Positions 45,182-53,533 of a DNA stretch of 64,000 bases are shown here, in pieces. The stretch comes from Planococcus sp. 107-1 (GTDB lineage Bacteria > Bacillota > Bacilli > Bacillales_A > Planococcaceae). Below the pieces are notes generated by a model that had not been told where the DNA came from, did not search any database, and worked only from the letters and a program-made list of their open reading frames with translations. The stretch is taken from NCBI RefSeq assembly GCF_021513255.1, contig NZ_CP090977.1, positions 744,001 through 808,000 on the forward strand. The letters run 5' to 3'. The first letter of the stretch is position 1; each line of letters starts with the position of its first letter. Made by a program: the position numbers and the translations under genes.

Positions 45182-45931
45182 TTATTTTACGTTCGTGAAC
45201 CCGCCATCGATGCTGATGACTTCGCCGTTGATGTATTGTGCTTTAGACGTTAATAGGAAAGCGACCAGTTCAGCCACTTCTTCCGCTGTCCCTAAACGTT
45301 TTTGTGGAATGCCGGCTGTTGCATTGGCTTTCATTTCCGGGTTCGCTTCGTAGAAAGCTTTAACCATTGGCGTTTCGGTTGGACCTGGAGCGATTGCATT
45401 GACGCGCAACCCGTCTTTCGCATATTCCGCTACCATGCTTTTCGTCAAACCGACGATACCGTGCTTCGTTGCAGAATAAGTGACAACTGAATCCTGCCCA
45501 ATGACGCCAGCGCTAGATGCCGTATTGACGATAGAGCCTCCGCCGTTTTTCAGCATAGCTTCCGCTACATAGCGAACGCCGTACAATGCGCCCATTAAGT
45601 TAATGCCGACGATTTGTTCGATTTCTTTGATTTCTGTTTCCATAAAGTATTTTCCGCTGCCGGAAATGCCGGCGTTGTTGAAGAAATACTCAATGGAACC
45701 AAAATGCGCTATTGTTTGATCCACGTAGTTTTTAACATCTTCCGATTTTGAAACATCCGCTTTGATGAAAATAGCGTCTGCTCCAAGCTCTTTTACCATC
45801 TCAACCGTTTCGTTGCCGCCTTTTTCGTTCACGTCAACAATTGCGATGTTAATGCCATCTTTTGCTAAACGAAGGGCAGTAGCTTGTCCTAAGCCACTTC
45901 CGCCTCCGGTAATAATTGCTGCTCCACTCAT
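45182..45931 (-). CDS. Classical SDR family NAD(P)-dependent oxidoreductase
   Basis: 249 residues from MSGAAIITGGGSGLGQATALRL (TGxxxGxG nucleotide motif). NNAGISGSGK, the catalytic tetrad S in NTASSAGVIG, then YSATKHG (Tyr and Lys), and the NAIAPGPTETPMV block complete the classical SDR. LDVNEKGG-like acidic IVDVNEKGGNE after strand 2 favours NAD(H). Substrate unknown; similar proteins are annotated as glucose 1-dehydrogenase or 3-oxoacyl reductase. The start at 45931 has GGAGG 9 nt upstream; the ATG at 45940 abuts GGAGG. Confidence 0.88.
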   Translation of the reverse strand: MSGAAIITGGGSGLGQATALRLAKDGINIAIVDVNEKGGNETVEMVKELGADAIFIKADVSKSEDVKNYVDQTIAHFGSIEYFFNNAGISGSGKYFMETEIKEIEQIVGINLMGALYGVRYVAEAMLKNGGGSIVNTASSAGVIGQDSVVTYSATKHGIVGLTKSMVAEYAKDGLRVNAIAPGPTETPMVKAFYEANPEMKANATAGIPQKRLGTAEEVAELVAFLLTSKAQYINGEVISIDGGFTNVK

Positions 45932-46115
45932 GAAAATCATCCTCCGTTTTTTGTTAAAAAGATTTGTTCGTCCTATACCTTTTTAACTATACCCCTTAAA
46001 AAATTTAAAAAACAATGATGTGCTCACGCTTCGAAAATCCGAAATTATCAATAAAATAAAGGGATTTCCGATACAATGAAGAAAAGATTACAAAAGTCTT
46101 GAAAGGCGGAGAGTC

Positions 46116-47010
46116 ATGAAAAAAGAAGAAATAAAAGCGTTGGCAAATAAGTACGGCTTTGATCTGGAAGCGGGGAGAATGGCAAGTGAACGAATCCGGC
46201 CTTGATTTCTTAGTAGTCCTTTTTAAAGACGCAGCACATATTTCTTGGGTTCTGCGAATTCCGAGAAGAACAGATGTGCAAAAGGAAATTGAAAAAGAAC
46301 AGAAGATACTGAGACTGGTGCAGCCGAATCTCAGCGTACAATCGCCAAAATGGAAAGTAGCTTCAAATGATCTGATTGTTTACCGGGCATTGGATGGGGT
46401 GCCTGCCGGGACGATCAATAAGGAAGAACAGCGCTATGATTGGGTAATTGACCCGGAAAAGTTGCCAACGATTTATATCGAATCGCTGGCAAAAGGGCTG
46501 GTGTCGCTTCACTCCATTCCTTTAGAGAAAATTCGAGACCATGGATTGAGCGCACCAACTATAGATAAAATCAAAGAAACACTGCAAAAGCGAATGGACA
46601 AAGTAAATTGTGAAATGGGCGTTAGCGAAAAATTGTGGGCACGCTGGCAGAAGTGGATGAATGAGGAATCTATGTGGCCAAAGCATACAGGATTTATCCA
46701 CGGAGACTTGCATCCAGGCCATATTTTAATCGGTGCTAACGAAGAAGTGACCGGGTTTATAGACTGGACTGAAGGGAAAGTGGCAGACGTTTCTACTGAT
46801 TTTATCGGTCATTTGCGCACCCATGGCGAGCGTGAATTGAGCAGGCTGATTCAAGCGTATGAGCAGGCAGGCGGCATCGTTTGGCCAAAGATGAATGAGC
46901 ATGTTATGGAGCTTGCGGCCACTTATCCAATTGATATTGCTGAATTTGCCATTAAGTCAGAGAGCGAAGAATATATGGAGATGGCCAGAGCGGCACTGAA
47001 TGAAGCGTAA
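46116..47010 (+). pseudogene. mph: Macrolide 2'-phosphotransferase, Mph family (frameshift near the 5' end)
   Basis: About 297 residues if repaired. MKKEEIKALANKYGFDLEAG precedes one extra G in GCGGGG (46170-46175); correcting it continues EWQVNESGLDFLVVLFKDAAHISWVLRIPRR into the main frame. Kinase landmarks: LRIPRRTDVQKEIEKEQKIL (ATP site Lys/Glu region), YRALDGVPAGTI, FIHGDLHPGHILI (catalytic loop with the catalytic Asp) and FIDWTEGKVADVSTDFIGHL (metal site). It phosphorylates the 2'-OH of macrolide desosamine, usually with GTP. Chromosomal Mph enzymes are common in Bacillales, and nothing nearby suggests mobility. AAAGGCGGAGA precedes the ATG. A weak hairpin at 47029-47060 may terminate it. 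Confidence 0.83.
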
Positions 47011-47207
47011 GGCGCCATATATGTCTTGAGCCAGTCAGCTGATCAGTTGGATGGCTTTTAAGATGCATATCTCTTTTGAATAAACTTCGAATTAACTAAT
47101 TGACTCTAAATAAAGCAGTTCGTAAGAACCAAAAATGTTGGGAAATGAAACTTCCGCCAGCGAAAGGCGTAAATGACTCATCACATAAGCAAAATGGAGG
47201 AAGCAAA

Positions 47208-48569
47208 ATGAAAAATGCTAGATGGCTATTGGCAATTGGGTTAGTGTTCGCATTTCTTCTTGTTGGCTGTTCTGAAGAAAAGAATACCCGTGCGGAAGAA
47301 AAGCCAGCCGCTGAAAAAGAAGCAGCCGAGCCGAACGAAGAAAAAGACACAGAATTAGACATACCGGAAGCGGCTATACATAATGTTGAGAAAATCGTAA
47401 AAGAAAAAGGAAAGTATAATACCCAAGAGTTAACCGAAGAAAATCAACAAGAAATTTTGCAAGAGCTTGAAATGTTGCCGGACAATTTAACGGGAGAGGA
47501 AGCTTATTCAATCGCCGTTTCTTTGTTTGCAGCGAATATTGAAGAGGAAGCCCGGAAATTCGAGGAGTTGGATCCGACCATTCAAATCGATTCTTCGACG
47601 CCTGAAGATGAAATTGAGATTCCGGAACAAGAAACGGTCAATGTCGCGATCTTACTGGATGCAAGCGGCAGCATGGCAGGGGAAGTAGCCGGCGGGCAAA
47701 AGATGAAGCTGGCCAAGCAGGCGATTCAGCAATATGCATCTGATCTGCCGGAGGGGTCCAATGTGATGCTTCGTGTTTATGGCCATAAAGGGACAGGAAC
47801 GGAAGAAGCAAAAGAAATGTCGTGCAAGAGCAACGAAGTGGTGTATGAATTATCGCCTTATGAAGAATCAGGGTTCACTGCGGCATTGGAAAAGTTCGAT
47901 CCGGCCGGTTGGACTCCTTTGGCAGGAGCTATCCAAGCGGCTGAGCAAGATCTGAAGCAGCAGACCGGCGAAAATGTGCGCAATGTCATTTATGTCGTCA
48001 GTGACGGCATTGAAACGTGCGGAGGCGACCCGGTAGCAGCAGCGTCGTCATTGGCAAAATCCAACATCCAAGCTGAAGTGAACATCATTGGCTTTGATGT
48101 GGACAATGAAGGGCAAGAGCAATTAGAAGCTGTGGCAAAGGCGGGCAATGGCCAATACAAATCGGTTTATTCTGAAAGTGAATTGAATGACTATTTAAAG
48201 CAGGAATACAGCCGGCTTTACTGGGAATGGCTCGCTTGGGGAAATGACCGTTCTTTCGATATCCTGGCCCAAAGCAATGACATCTATTTCGAGCTGTTGG
48301 CGCTCAATAATGACATTTCGTTTAAAATCCTGTCAGCCAAAAATGAAATGCATAGTTTGCGCTACGATTTAAAGGAACTGGATAAGTTCAAGGATGAAGA
48401 AGCGGTCAAGCGATATCTCGAGCTGATTAATATTCGCCACGATACGGTCAATCATTACTTCGACCAGGAAAAAGAACGGAAAGACAGCATCCGAAAAGAA
48501 ATGAAAGCAGCCCTCGAGAAGAAAGTGGATGAAATGAAAGAAGAAAAGCAAGAGACGTATAAACAATAA
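47208..48569 (+). CDS. VWA domain-containing lipoprotein with 11-residue repeats
   Basis: 453 residues. Lipoprotein signal peptide ending LLVGC near residue 21, then an acidic linker. A von Willebrand factor A domain has VNVAILLDASGSMAGE (MIDAS DxSxS near 145), GWTPLAGAIQ (MIDAS Thr) and IYVVSDGIETCGGDP. The C-terminal part holds four consecutive 11-residue units (GNDRSFDILAQ, SNDIYFELLAL, NNDISFKILSA, KNEMHSLRYDL) at 48240-48371, then a long charged helix. It resembles the exported YwmC/YwmD proteins of B. subtilis but is longer. Probably binds a protein ligand at the outer membrane face. ATG at 47208 follows GGAGGAAGC. Confidence 0.85.
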   Translation: MKNARWLLAIGLVFAFLLVGCSEEKNTRAEEKPAAEKEAAEPNEEKDTELDIPEAAIHNVEKIVKEKGKYNTQELTEENQQEILQELEMLPDNLTGEEAYSIAVSLFAANIEEEARKFEELDPTIQIDSSTPEDEIEIPEQETVNVAILLDASGSMAGEVAGGQKMKLAKQAIQQYASDLPEGSNVMLRVYGHKGTGTEEAKEMSCKSNEVVYELSPYEESGFTAALEKFDPAGWTPLAGAIQAAEQDLKQQTGENVRNVIYVVSDGIETCGGDPVAAASSLAKSNIQAEVNIIGFDVDNEGQEQLEAVAKAGNGQYKSVYSESELNDYLKQEYSRLYWEWLAWGNDRSFDILAQSNDIYFELLALNNDISFKILSAKNEMHSLRYDLKELDKFKDEEAVKRYLELINIRHDTVNHYFDQEKERKDSIRKEMKAALEKKVDEMKEEKQETYKQ

Positions 48570-48579
48570 AGAAGTTTTA

Positions 48580-48625
48580 AAAAAGGGGGTTGTCCCAAAA
48601 GTAATTTTGGACAACTCCCTTTTTC
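48580..48625. terminator. Bidirectional terminator
   Basis: Stem AAAAGGGGGTTGTCC / GGACAACTCCCTTTT (one G-U pair or mismatch), between the converging VWA and VOC genes. Confidence 0.82.
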
Positions 48626-48632
48626 TATGAGG

Positions 48633-49070
48633 TCATTCGGTATTGGCATCCACTGAGATCTGCCATTCAATGCCGTATTTATCTGTCAGGCTGCCGTATA
48701 ATGGACTCCAGAACGTTTCCTGCAAATCCATCATGACAACTCCGCCATCAGCCAGTTTGCCGAACATTCGCCGGGCTTCTTCCATATCGTCCATAGTGAC
48801 AGTCAATGAAACATTATTGCCTTTCCGAAAAGACATGCCCATTCCTGGCGGGACATCGGAAATCATTAAAGTATCCCCATTTTTCAAATCCAGCTGCGCG
48901 TTCATCACCAAATCCCTTGCTTCTTCCGGGATGCCTTCCATACTGCCTTCGTTGGCTTCGCCATACGTCGTTATTCCGGCCAATTCGGCATCCAATACGT
49001 CGACATAAAAATGGGTTGCTTCTTGGCCGTTGCCGTCAAAATTCAAGTAAGGGAACAATTTCGTAATCAT
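48633..49070 (-). CDS. VOC family protein, PhnB-like
   Basis: 145 residues from MITKLFPYLNFDGNGQEATHFYVDVLDAEL, the PhnB/3-demethylubiquinone-type VOC opening; LMISDVPPGMGMSFRKGNNVSLTVTMDDMEEARRMFGKLADGG and FWSPLYGSLTDKYGIEWQIS complete it. Small-molecule binding fold, true substrate unknown. The start at 49070 has AAGGGTTAGG upstream; the frame stays open 26 codons further. A more distant relative lies at 59906. Confidence 0.85.
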   Translation of the reverse strand: MITKLFPYLNFDGNGQEATHFYVDVLDAELAGITTYGEANEGSMEGIPEEARDLVMNAQLDLKNGDTLMISDVPPGMGMSFRKGNNVSLTVTMDDMEEARRMFGKLADGGVVMMDLQETFWSPLYGSLTDKYGIEWQISVDANTE

Positions 49071-49302
49071 CCTAACCCTTCTTTCCATATTTTTTTGCTC
49101 GAAAACATCGTATGCGGGAGAATCTGAAAACTTTCCAACACGCCGCAAGATTTATTATGATTAGATTATAGCAGTTTTGAACGGATAAATGATTTAATTT
49201 ACTGAATTTTAACTCTTTTCATGATCGATATTTTGCGTAAAGAAAACATCGGATAGCAGGGAGTTCAGTCCATTACAATGAAGGCAGAAGGAAGGTGAGG
49301 GC

Positions 49303-50178
49303 ATGGGTGCATTGAAAGGGATGAATGAAGCGTTGTCGTACATTGAAAGCCAACTGGACGGGCAAATCGATTTTGGCAAAGTCGCCAGAATTTCAGGCGT
49401 TTCAGAATTTCATTTCCGGAGGATGTTTTCCTATTTGTCCGGAATGAGTTTAGGGGTCTATATCCGAAATCGGCGCCTGTCAAAAGCGGCAATGGAGCTC
49501 CAGCAAGGAAAAGAGCGAATCATGGATTTGGCGGTAAAATACGGGTATGAGTCAGCGGATGGCTTTAGCCGGGCTTTTCGCGATTGGTCAGGCATGAGTC
49601 CTTCTGATGTGAAAAACAGTTCCTCTTTCAAGGTGTTTCCGCGCCTGACTTTCCAATTAACGATTCAAGGAGGAATGGACATGGAATATCGCATTGAAGA
49701 AAAAGAAAGTTTTAAATTGGTCGGCTTGAAAAAACGGGTGCCGATTGTCTTTGAAGGCCAGAATCCGGAAATTATGAAAATGGTCCAATCGCTTACTGCC
49801 AAGCAGCGGGAGATGCTCGGGGCTTTTCGAAATATGGAAGTGAAAACGGTCGTCAACGCATCTTTCCATTTTGATGAAGGTCGATTTGAAGAGAAAGGGG
49901 AGCTCGACTATCTGATCGGCTCGATGACAACACTCGATGGCGATTTCGGTGAATTTGATGTGGTAGAAGTGCCAGCTGGTGAGTGGGCGATCTTTAAGGT
50001 CTCTGGACCATTTCCGCATACGCTGCAAGATGCATGGGGAAAGATTTTCTCGGAATGGCTGCCGTCGTCAAATTTTGAGCTGGTCGAAGGGCCTGAAATT
50101 TCCTTTAACAGCAACTTTGAAGACATGCAGAAGGTAGAAAGCGAAATCTGGATTCCGGTTAAGAGAATGGAAAACTAA
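49303..50178 (+). CDS. AraC family transcriptional regulator with GyrI-like ligand domain
   Basis: 291 residues. N-terminal double HTH (residues about 8-100: LDGQIDFGKVARISGVSEFHFRRMFSYLSGMSLGVYIRNRRLSKAAMELQQG and IMDLAVKYGYESADGFSRAFRDWSGMSPSDV), joined to a C-terminal GyrI/effector-binding domain (MEYRIEEKESFKLVGLKKRVPI, WAIFKVSGPFPHTLQDAWGKIFSEWLPSSNFEL). Such proteins sense drugs or other small hydrophobic ligands and activate detoxification genes; its target is not evident. GGAAGGTGAGG precedes the ATG. Confidence 0.9.
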   Translation: MGALKGMNEALSYIESQLDGQIDFGKVARISGVSEFHFRRMFSYLSGMSLGVYIRNRRLSKAAMELQQGKERIMDLAVKYGYESADGFSRAFRDWSGMSPSDVKNSSSFKVFPRLTFQLTIQGGMDMEYRIEEKESFKLVGLKKRVPIVFEGQNPEIMKMVQSLTAKQREMLGAFRNMEVKTVVNASFHFDEGRFEEKGELDYLIGSMTTLDGDFGEFDVVEVPAGEWAIFKVSGPFPHTLQDAWGKIFSEWLPSSNFELVEGPEISFNSNFEDMQKVESEIWIPVKRMEN

Positions 50179-50219
50179 AAAAAGCCGCATTCGAAAAAAA
50201 CGAATGCGGCTTTCCTATT
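50177..50219. terminator. Bidirectional terminator
   Basis: Stem AAAGCCGCATTCG / CGAATGCGGCTTT with A- and T-rich flanks, between the AraC and BsuPI genes. Confidence 0.85.
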
Positions 50220-50230
50220 TCTATAGACGT

Positions 50231-50695
50231 TTATTGGATTTTGTATTCGGTTTTCGCTTCAAATGCAGGTCCTTCTTCAGGCGTCAACCAAGCTTCAAGC
50301 GTATACGTGCCAGGTTCTAAATCAAGTTCAGGCACTTCTAAATCGTAGCTCAGTTTATCGCCTGCTGCGACGGTTTCTTCACCTAGTGCTTGAGTGAACA
50401 TGCTGACAGAAGAAAAAAGGAATACTTGATCACCGGTTTCATTTGACAAGGCAAAGTCAAAACGCTGCCCACTTGTGAAATCGAACTTTACATCTTCGCT
50501 TGTTTGATTGTCGAGTATATACCGGAAAGTTCCATCTTCTTCTTTTACGGCGGGTTTCATCTCTCCAGCCTCCTCATTTTCTGTGTTTTCGTTATTGCTT
50601 TCTGAGCCTGATCCTGCGTCACTGGTGCCGCATGCAGTCAAGATGAAGCAGAACGCGATGAATGCCAGAAAAAGCAGACCTTTTTTTAATTTCAT
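50231..50695 (-). CDS. BsuPI domain lipoprotein
   Basis: 154 residues. Signal peptide with lipobox LTAC near residue 22, a Ser/Glu/Asn-rich spacer, then the BsuPI (intracellular proteinase inhibitor-like) beta-sandwich: FRYILDNQTSEDVKFDFTSGQRFDFALSNETGDQVFLFSS and GKLSYDLEVP-like DKLSYDLEVPELDLEPGTYTLEAWLTP. Lipid-anchored outside the membrane. Its protease target, if any, is unknown. AAAGGAGG precedes the ATG. Confidence 0.86.
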   Translation of the reverse strand: MKLKKGLLFLAFIAFCFILTACGTSDAGSGSESNNENTENEEAGEMKPAVKEEDGTFRYILDNQTSEDVKFDFTSGQRFDFALSNETGDQVFLFSSVSMFTQALGEETVAAGDKLSYDLEVPELDLEPGTYTLEAWLTPEEGPAFEAKTEYKIQ

Positions 50696-50859
50696 CGGAA
50701 TTTCCTCCTTTATGCCATTTCGGGTAGATGGAAATGTGCTTATACATGAGAACGTTCACGTTCATGAAAAGTTACAAAGTTTATCGGCAAAGACAGCCAA
50801 AAAATTGTGGAACGTGATACAGTGGAAGCAAGAGAATCAAAGAGATAGGTTGTGGAAAA

Positions 50860-50961
50860 ATGGGAAGTTCGCTAATTGTCGTCGGAATTGTTTTAGCCAT
50901 CATGATATCCGTTCCGCTTGTACTGGTATTCCTCGTTTGGAAAAATACGAAAAAAGGATAA
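50860..50961 (+). CDS. Small single-pass membrane protein (33 aa)
   Basis: Starts MGSSLIVVGIVLAIMISVP and ends VWKNTKKG: one hydrophobic helix with a lysine-rich end. The ribosome-binding site is weak (GAGATAGG about 15 nt upstream, GTGGAAAA closer), but a terminator-like hairpin follows. Function unknown; similar in design to the 32-aa protein at 32923. Confidence 0.5.
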   Translation: MGSSLIVVGIVLAIMISVPLVLVFLVWKNTKKG

Positions 50962-50971
50962 GGGATCTAAA

Positions 50972-51006
50972 GGGCCGGCATCGCTGAAGATGCGGCTCTT
51001 TTTATT
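50972..51006 (+). terminator. Terminator-like hairpin
   Basis: Stem GGGCCGGCATC / GATGCGGCTC with a bulge, followed by TTTTTATTT. Confidence 0.6.
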
Positions 51007-51108
51007 TCAACTATATTGTTTTTGTGACTATTTAATGTTTTTTTACGATAAAGTCTTTCCAATCGTTTTCTATAGGTAGATAATGGGGGAATAGAAGAAT
51101 TGTAAAGG

Positions 51109-51717
51109 ATGAACAGATTGACGAAAAAGATTTCCCGCAAATTGATCGCTGCCGCGCTTTTGTCTTTGGTTTTATTTACTAGTTTTTCAGCTTTCAGCAT
51201 CTGGACTTACGCTGCTGAAAATGAAACGACGCATGCTGATGCTGCAATCGTATTAGGCACAAAAGTTATTGACGGCGAACCTTCGCCTGCTCTCAGGGAA
51301 CGGATCCGCCATGCGGTTTCTCTTTATGAAGAAGGTTTTGTAGAAAAGCTAATTTTCACGGGCGGCAAAACGGACGGTTCGGATGTTGCGGAATCGGAAG
51401 TCTCGAGAGATTATGCGATGCAGCTGAATGTGCCGGAAGAAGCGATCTTGATCGAGACGGAATCGATGGTGACCGAAGAAAATTTCCTGTATGCCCATGA
51501 AATAGCGGATGAATATGGAATGGATGATTTTTTGGTGGTCAGTGATCCCTTACATATGAAACGCGCATTGCTGATGGCTAAGCTGGCAGGCATCGAAGCG
51601 CATTCGTCGCCTACTGAAACCTCTATATTCAATGACATCAAAAGCAAATTGCCATTTTTCGCTAGAGAAACGGTCTGTTATGTCGGCTATGTGCTGTCTA
51701 AAGCGATTCAATTTTAA
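51109..51717 (+). CDS. YdcF family (SanA-like, DUF218) membrane-anchored protein
   Basis: 202 residues. One N-terminal membrane anchor (LIAAALLSLVLFTSFSAFSIW) and an extracytoplasmic DUF218 domain: ADAAIVLGTKVIDGEPSPALRERIRHAVSLYEEG, LIFTGGKTDG, SEVSRDYAMQLNVPEEAILIETESMVTEENFLYA and FLVVSDPLHMKRALLMA. SanA-type members affect envelope barrier function and vancomycin exclusion; the biochemical activity is unknown. AAAGGATG precedes the ATG. Confidence 0.86.
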   Translation: MNRLTKKISRKLIAAALLSLVLFTSFSAFSIWTYAAENETTHADAAIVLGTKVIDGEPSPALRERIRHAVSLYEEGFVEKLIFTGGKTDGSDVAESEVSRDYAMQLNVPEEAILIETESMVTEENFLYAHEIADEYGMDDFLVVSDPLHMKRALLMAKLAGIEAHSSPTETSIFNDIKSKLPFFARETVCYVGYVLSKAIQF

Positions 51718-51722
51718 TTATA

Positions 51723-51764
51723 CAAAAGGCATTTCCACTCCTAGGTGGAAATGCCTTTTTAATT
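51723..51764. terminator. Bidirectional terminator
   Basis: Stem AAAAGGCATTTCCAC / GTGGAAATGCCTTTT with A- and T-runs. Confidence 0.87.
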
Positions 51765-51790
51765 TTTTTGGAAGTCAAAAACGACGCTTG

Positions 51791-52660
51791 TCAGTCTTTC
51801 GGAAACGGCCCATAACCTTTGGGAAACGGCTGCATTTTGTGCAATCGCATGGGGTGTATCAAGCGCGGATAGCCGCGTATCCGGCCAGGACCATCGGGGC
51901 CGATGTATTCACCGCCCTTAAGCGATTCTTCAGTAGCTGCATAGATGGTCGGCAAGGCACCGAGTTCCGGAGGCTGAAGAAAGCGGTTTGCTAAGTTTCG
52001 GACTGCTGGCGGTGCAGATCGATTGCCGAATTTAAAGATATTGGTCACTGAAATTCCAGGATGGCAAGCGATGCTTCGAACCGGCAATCCATTTTGTTTC
52101 AAGCGTTTATCAAGTTCGAGTGCAAAATAAAGGTTGGCTAATTTGCTTTGATTGTAAAACTTCTTTGCTTTATAGCCTTTTGCACCATCCAAGTTTTCGA
52201 AATGGATCTGGCCTCTGTCATGGGCGCGGCTGCTCACGGTAATGATGCGCGATCCAGGCGTGTTTATGAGAATCGGCAATAAGAGGCCGGATAAAGCGAA
52301 ATGCCCCAAATGATTGCTGCCGAATTGAAGTTCGAAGCCGTCTTTTGTATAAGACAAAGGCGGCATCATAATGCCCGCATTATTGATCAGTAAATCCAAT
52401 TGGTTAAAGCGCTTCTGAAAACCGGCAGAAAATGCATGGATACTCGCTAAATCCGCCAAATCAAGCGGCATCACATCGATTACCGCCTCGGGAGTCCCGT
52501 GAAGAATCGCTTCTCTTGCGATGCTCCCTTTTTCTAAATTTCTCACTGCCAGCACAATGGATGCGCCGCAACTGGCAAGGATTTTAGCAGTCTCTAATCC
52601 GATTCCGCTGTTGGCACCTGTAATCACAACAGTCTTTCCTGATAAGTTTGGCGTTTCCAT
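51791..52660 (-). CDS. SDR family oxidoreductase (retinol dehydrogenase/WWOX-like)
   Basis: 289 residues from METPNLSGKTVVITGANSGIGLETAKIL. NNAGIMMPPLSYTKDGFELQFGSNHLGHFALSGLLLPIL, IITVSSRAH, then a catalytic Y-x3-K in FYNQSKLANLYFALELDKRL and ACHPGISVTNIFKFG place it in the WWOX/retinol-dehydrogenase-like SDR branch. Substrate unknown. AGGAG lies 8 nt before the ATG. Clearly paralogous to the SDR at 62082-62987 (shared blocks throughout). Confidence 0.88.
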   Translation of the reverse strand: METPNLSGKTVVITGANSGIGLETAKILASCGASIVLAVRNLEKGSIAREAILHGTPEAVIDVMPLDLADLASIHAFSAGFQKRFNQLDLLINNAGIMMPPLSYTKDGFELQFGSNHLGHFALSGLLLPILINTPGSRIITVSSRAHDRGQIHFENLDGAKGYKAKKFYNQSKLANLYFALELDKRLKQNGLPVRSIACHPGISVTNIFKFGNRSAPPAVRNLANRFLQPPELGALPTIYAATEESLKGGEYIGPDGPGRIRGYPRLIHPMRLHKMQPFPKGYGPFPKD

Positions 52661-52685
52661 GGCATCAGCTCCTATGGCTTCTATT

Positions 52686-52793
52686 ATGCTCGATGTAAAA
52701 AAGGTTCTCAATGCTTTTGGCGTTTCTCATCCTGCCAATCGGGAAGACTGTAATAAAAGCTGCTGCGGCACGAAACCGAGCTGCGGTTATTAG
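52686..52793 (+). CDS. Cys-rich micro-ORF upstream of an ABC exporter
   Basis: A possible 35-residue peptide, MLDVKKVLNAFGVSHPAN followed by REDCNKSCCGTKPSCGY, with four Cys in the last 17 residues. Its stop TAG runs into the GGGGAATG that serves as ribosome-binding site for the ABC ATPase at 52805, so translational coupling is possible. Against it: no ribosome-binding site before its own ATG, and it overlaps the promoter area of the divergent SDR. Could also be a fragment of a longer, damaged gene. Confidence 0.4.
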   Translation: MLDVKKVLNAFGVSHPANREDCNKSCCGTKPSCGY

Positions 52794-52804
52794 GGGAATG
52801 TCCA

Positions 52805-53533
52805 ATGGTGATTGAAATCAAGGAATTGACGAAAAAATTCAACGGTGAGCTGGCAGTTGACCGTTTATCACTGACAATTGAACAAGGCGAGTTTTTCGCG
52901 CTGCTAGGAGAAAATGGGGCGGGGAAAACGACTACGATTAAAATGTTGAGCTGTTTACTAGCCCCTACAAGCGGAGATGCATTGATGCTAGGCGACAGCA
53001 TTGTTGAAAATTCACTTGCAGTGAAGAAGAAGATGAATCTGTCGCCGCAGGAAACAGCCATTGCACGCAATCTTTCCGTCAAAGAGAATTTGGAATTTAT
53101 TGCGAAAATCTATGGCAGCAGCAAGCAAGAAACGAAGCGGAAAACAGAGGAACTGATCAGAAAGTTTGGCCTTGAAGACTATGCAGGCAAAAAAGCGAAA
53201 AACCTGTCAGGCGGCTGGCAGCGCCGGCTCAGCATTGCCATGGCGATGATATCAGAACCGGAGATCATCTTTTTGGATGAACCGACAGTCGGCTTGGATG
53301 TCCGGGCGCGAATCGATTTATGGGAGATTTTGCTGAAATTAAAGGGGGACATCACCATCATTTTAACAACGCATTATTTAGAGGAAGTGGAAGCGCTCGC
53401 CGACCGTATCGGCATTATGCAAGGCGGGCGGCTGCGTGCACTAGGGACACTCGAGGATCTGCAAGAGAGAACCGGCCTCAAGAAACTTCAGGATATTTTC
53501 ATCAAATTGACTGAAGAGGAGGAGCGCACATGA
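52805..53533 (+). CDS. ABC transporter ATP-binding protein (DrrA/YfiL-like exporter)
   Basis: 242 residues with all ABC motifs: Walker A LLGENGAGKTTTIKML (near 37-52), Q-loop LSPQETAIA, signature LSGGWQRRLSIAMAMI, Walker B IIFLDEPTVGLDVRAR, and the H-loop in LTTHYLEEVEALADRIGIMQGGRL. The CcmA/DrrA-type exporter ATPase. ATG 52805 with AGGGGAATGTCC upstream. It overlaps the permease start by 4 bases, so the two are one transporter. Substrate unknown (drug, lipid or peptide). Confidence 0.9.
   Translation: MVIEIKELTKKFNGELAVDRLSLTIEQGEFFALLGENGAGKTTTIKMLSCLLAPTSGDALMLGDSIVENSLAVKKKMNLSPQETAIARNLSVKENLEFIAKIYGSSKQETKRKTEELIRKFGLEDYAGKKAKNLSGGWQRRLSIAMAMISEPEIIFLDEPTVGLDVRARIDLWEILLKLKGDITIILTTHYLEEVEALADRIGIMQGGRLRALGTLEDLQERTGLKKLQDIFIKLTEEEERT

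Noticed and set aside
50508..50987. Plus-strand open frame of 159 codons across the BsuPI promoter region
   Set aside because: It is antisense to the lipoprotein signal region, lacks a ribosome-binding site, and has no family resemblance.
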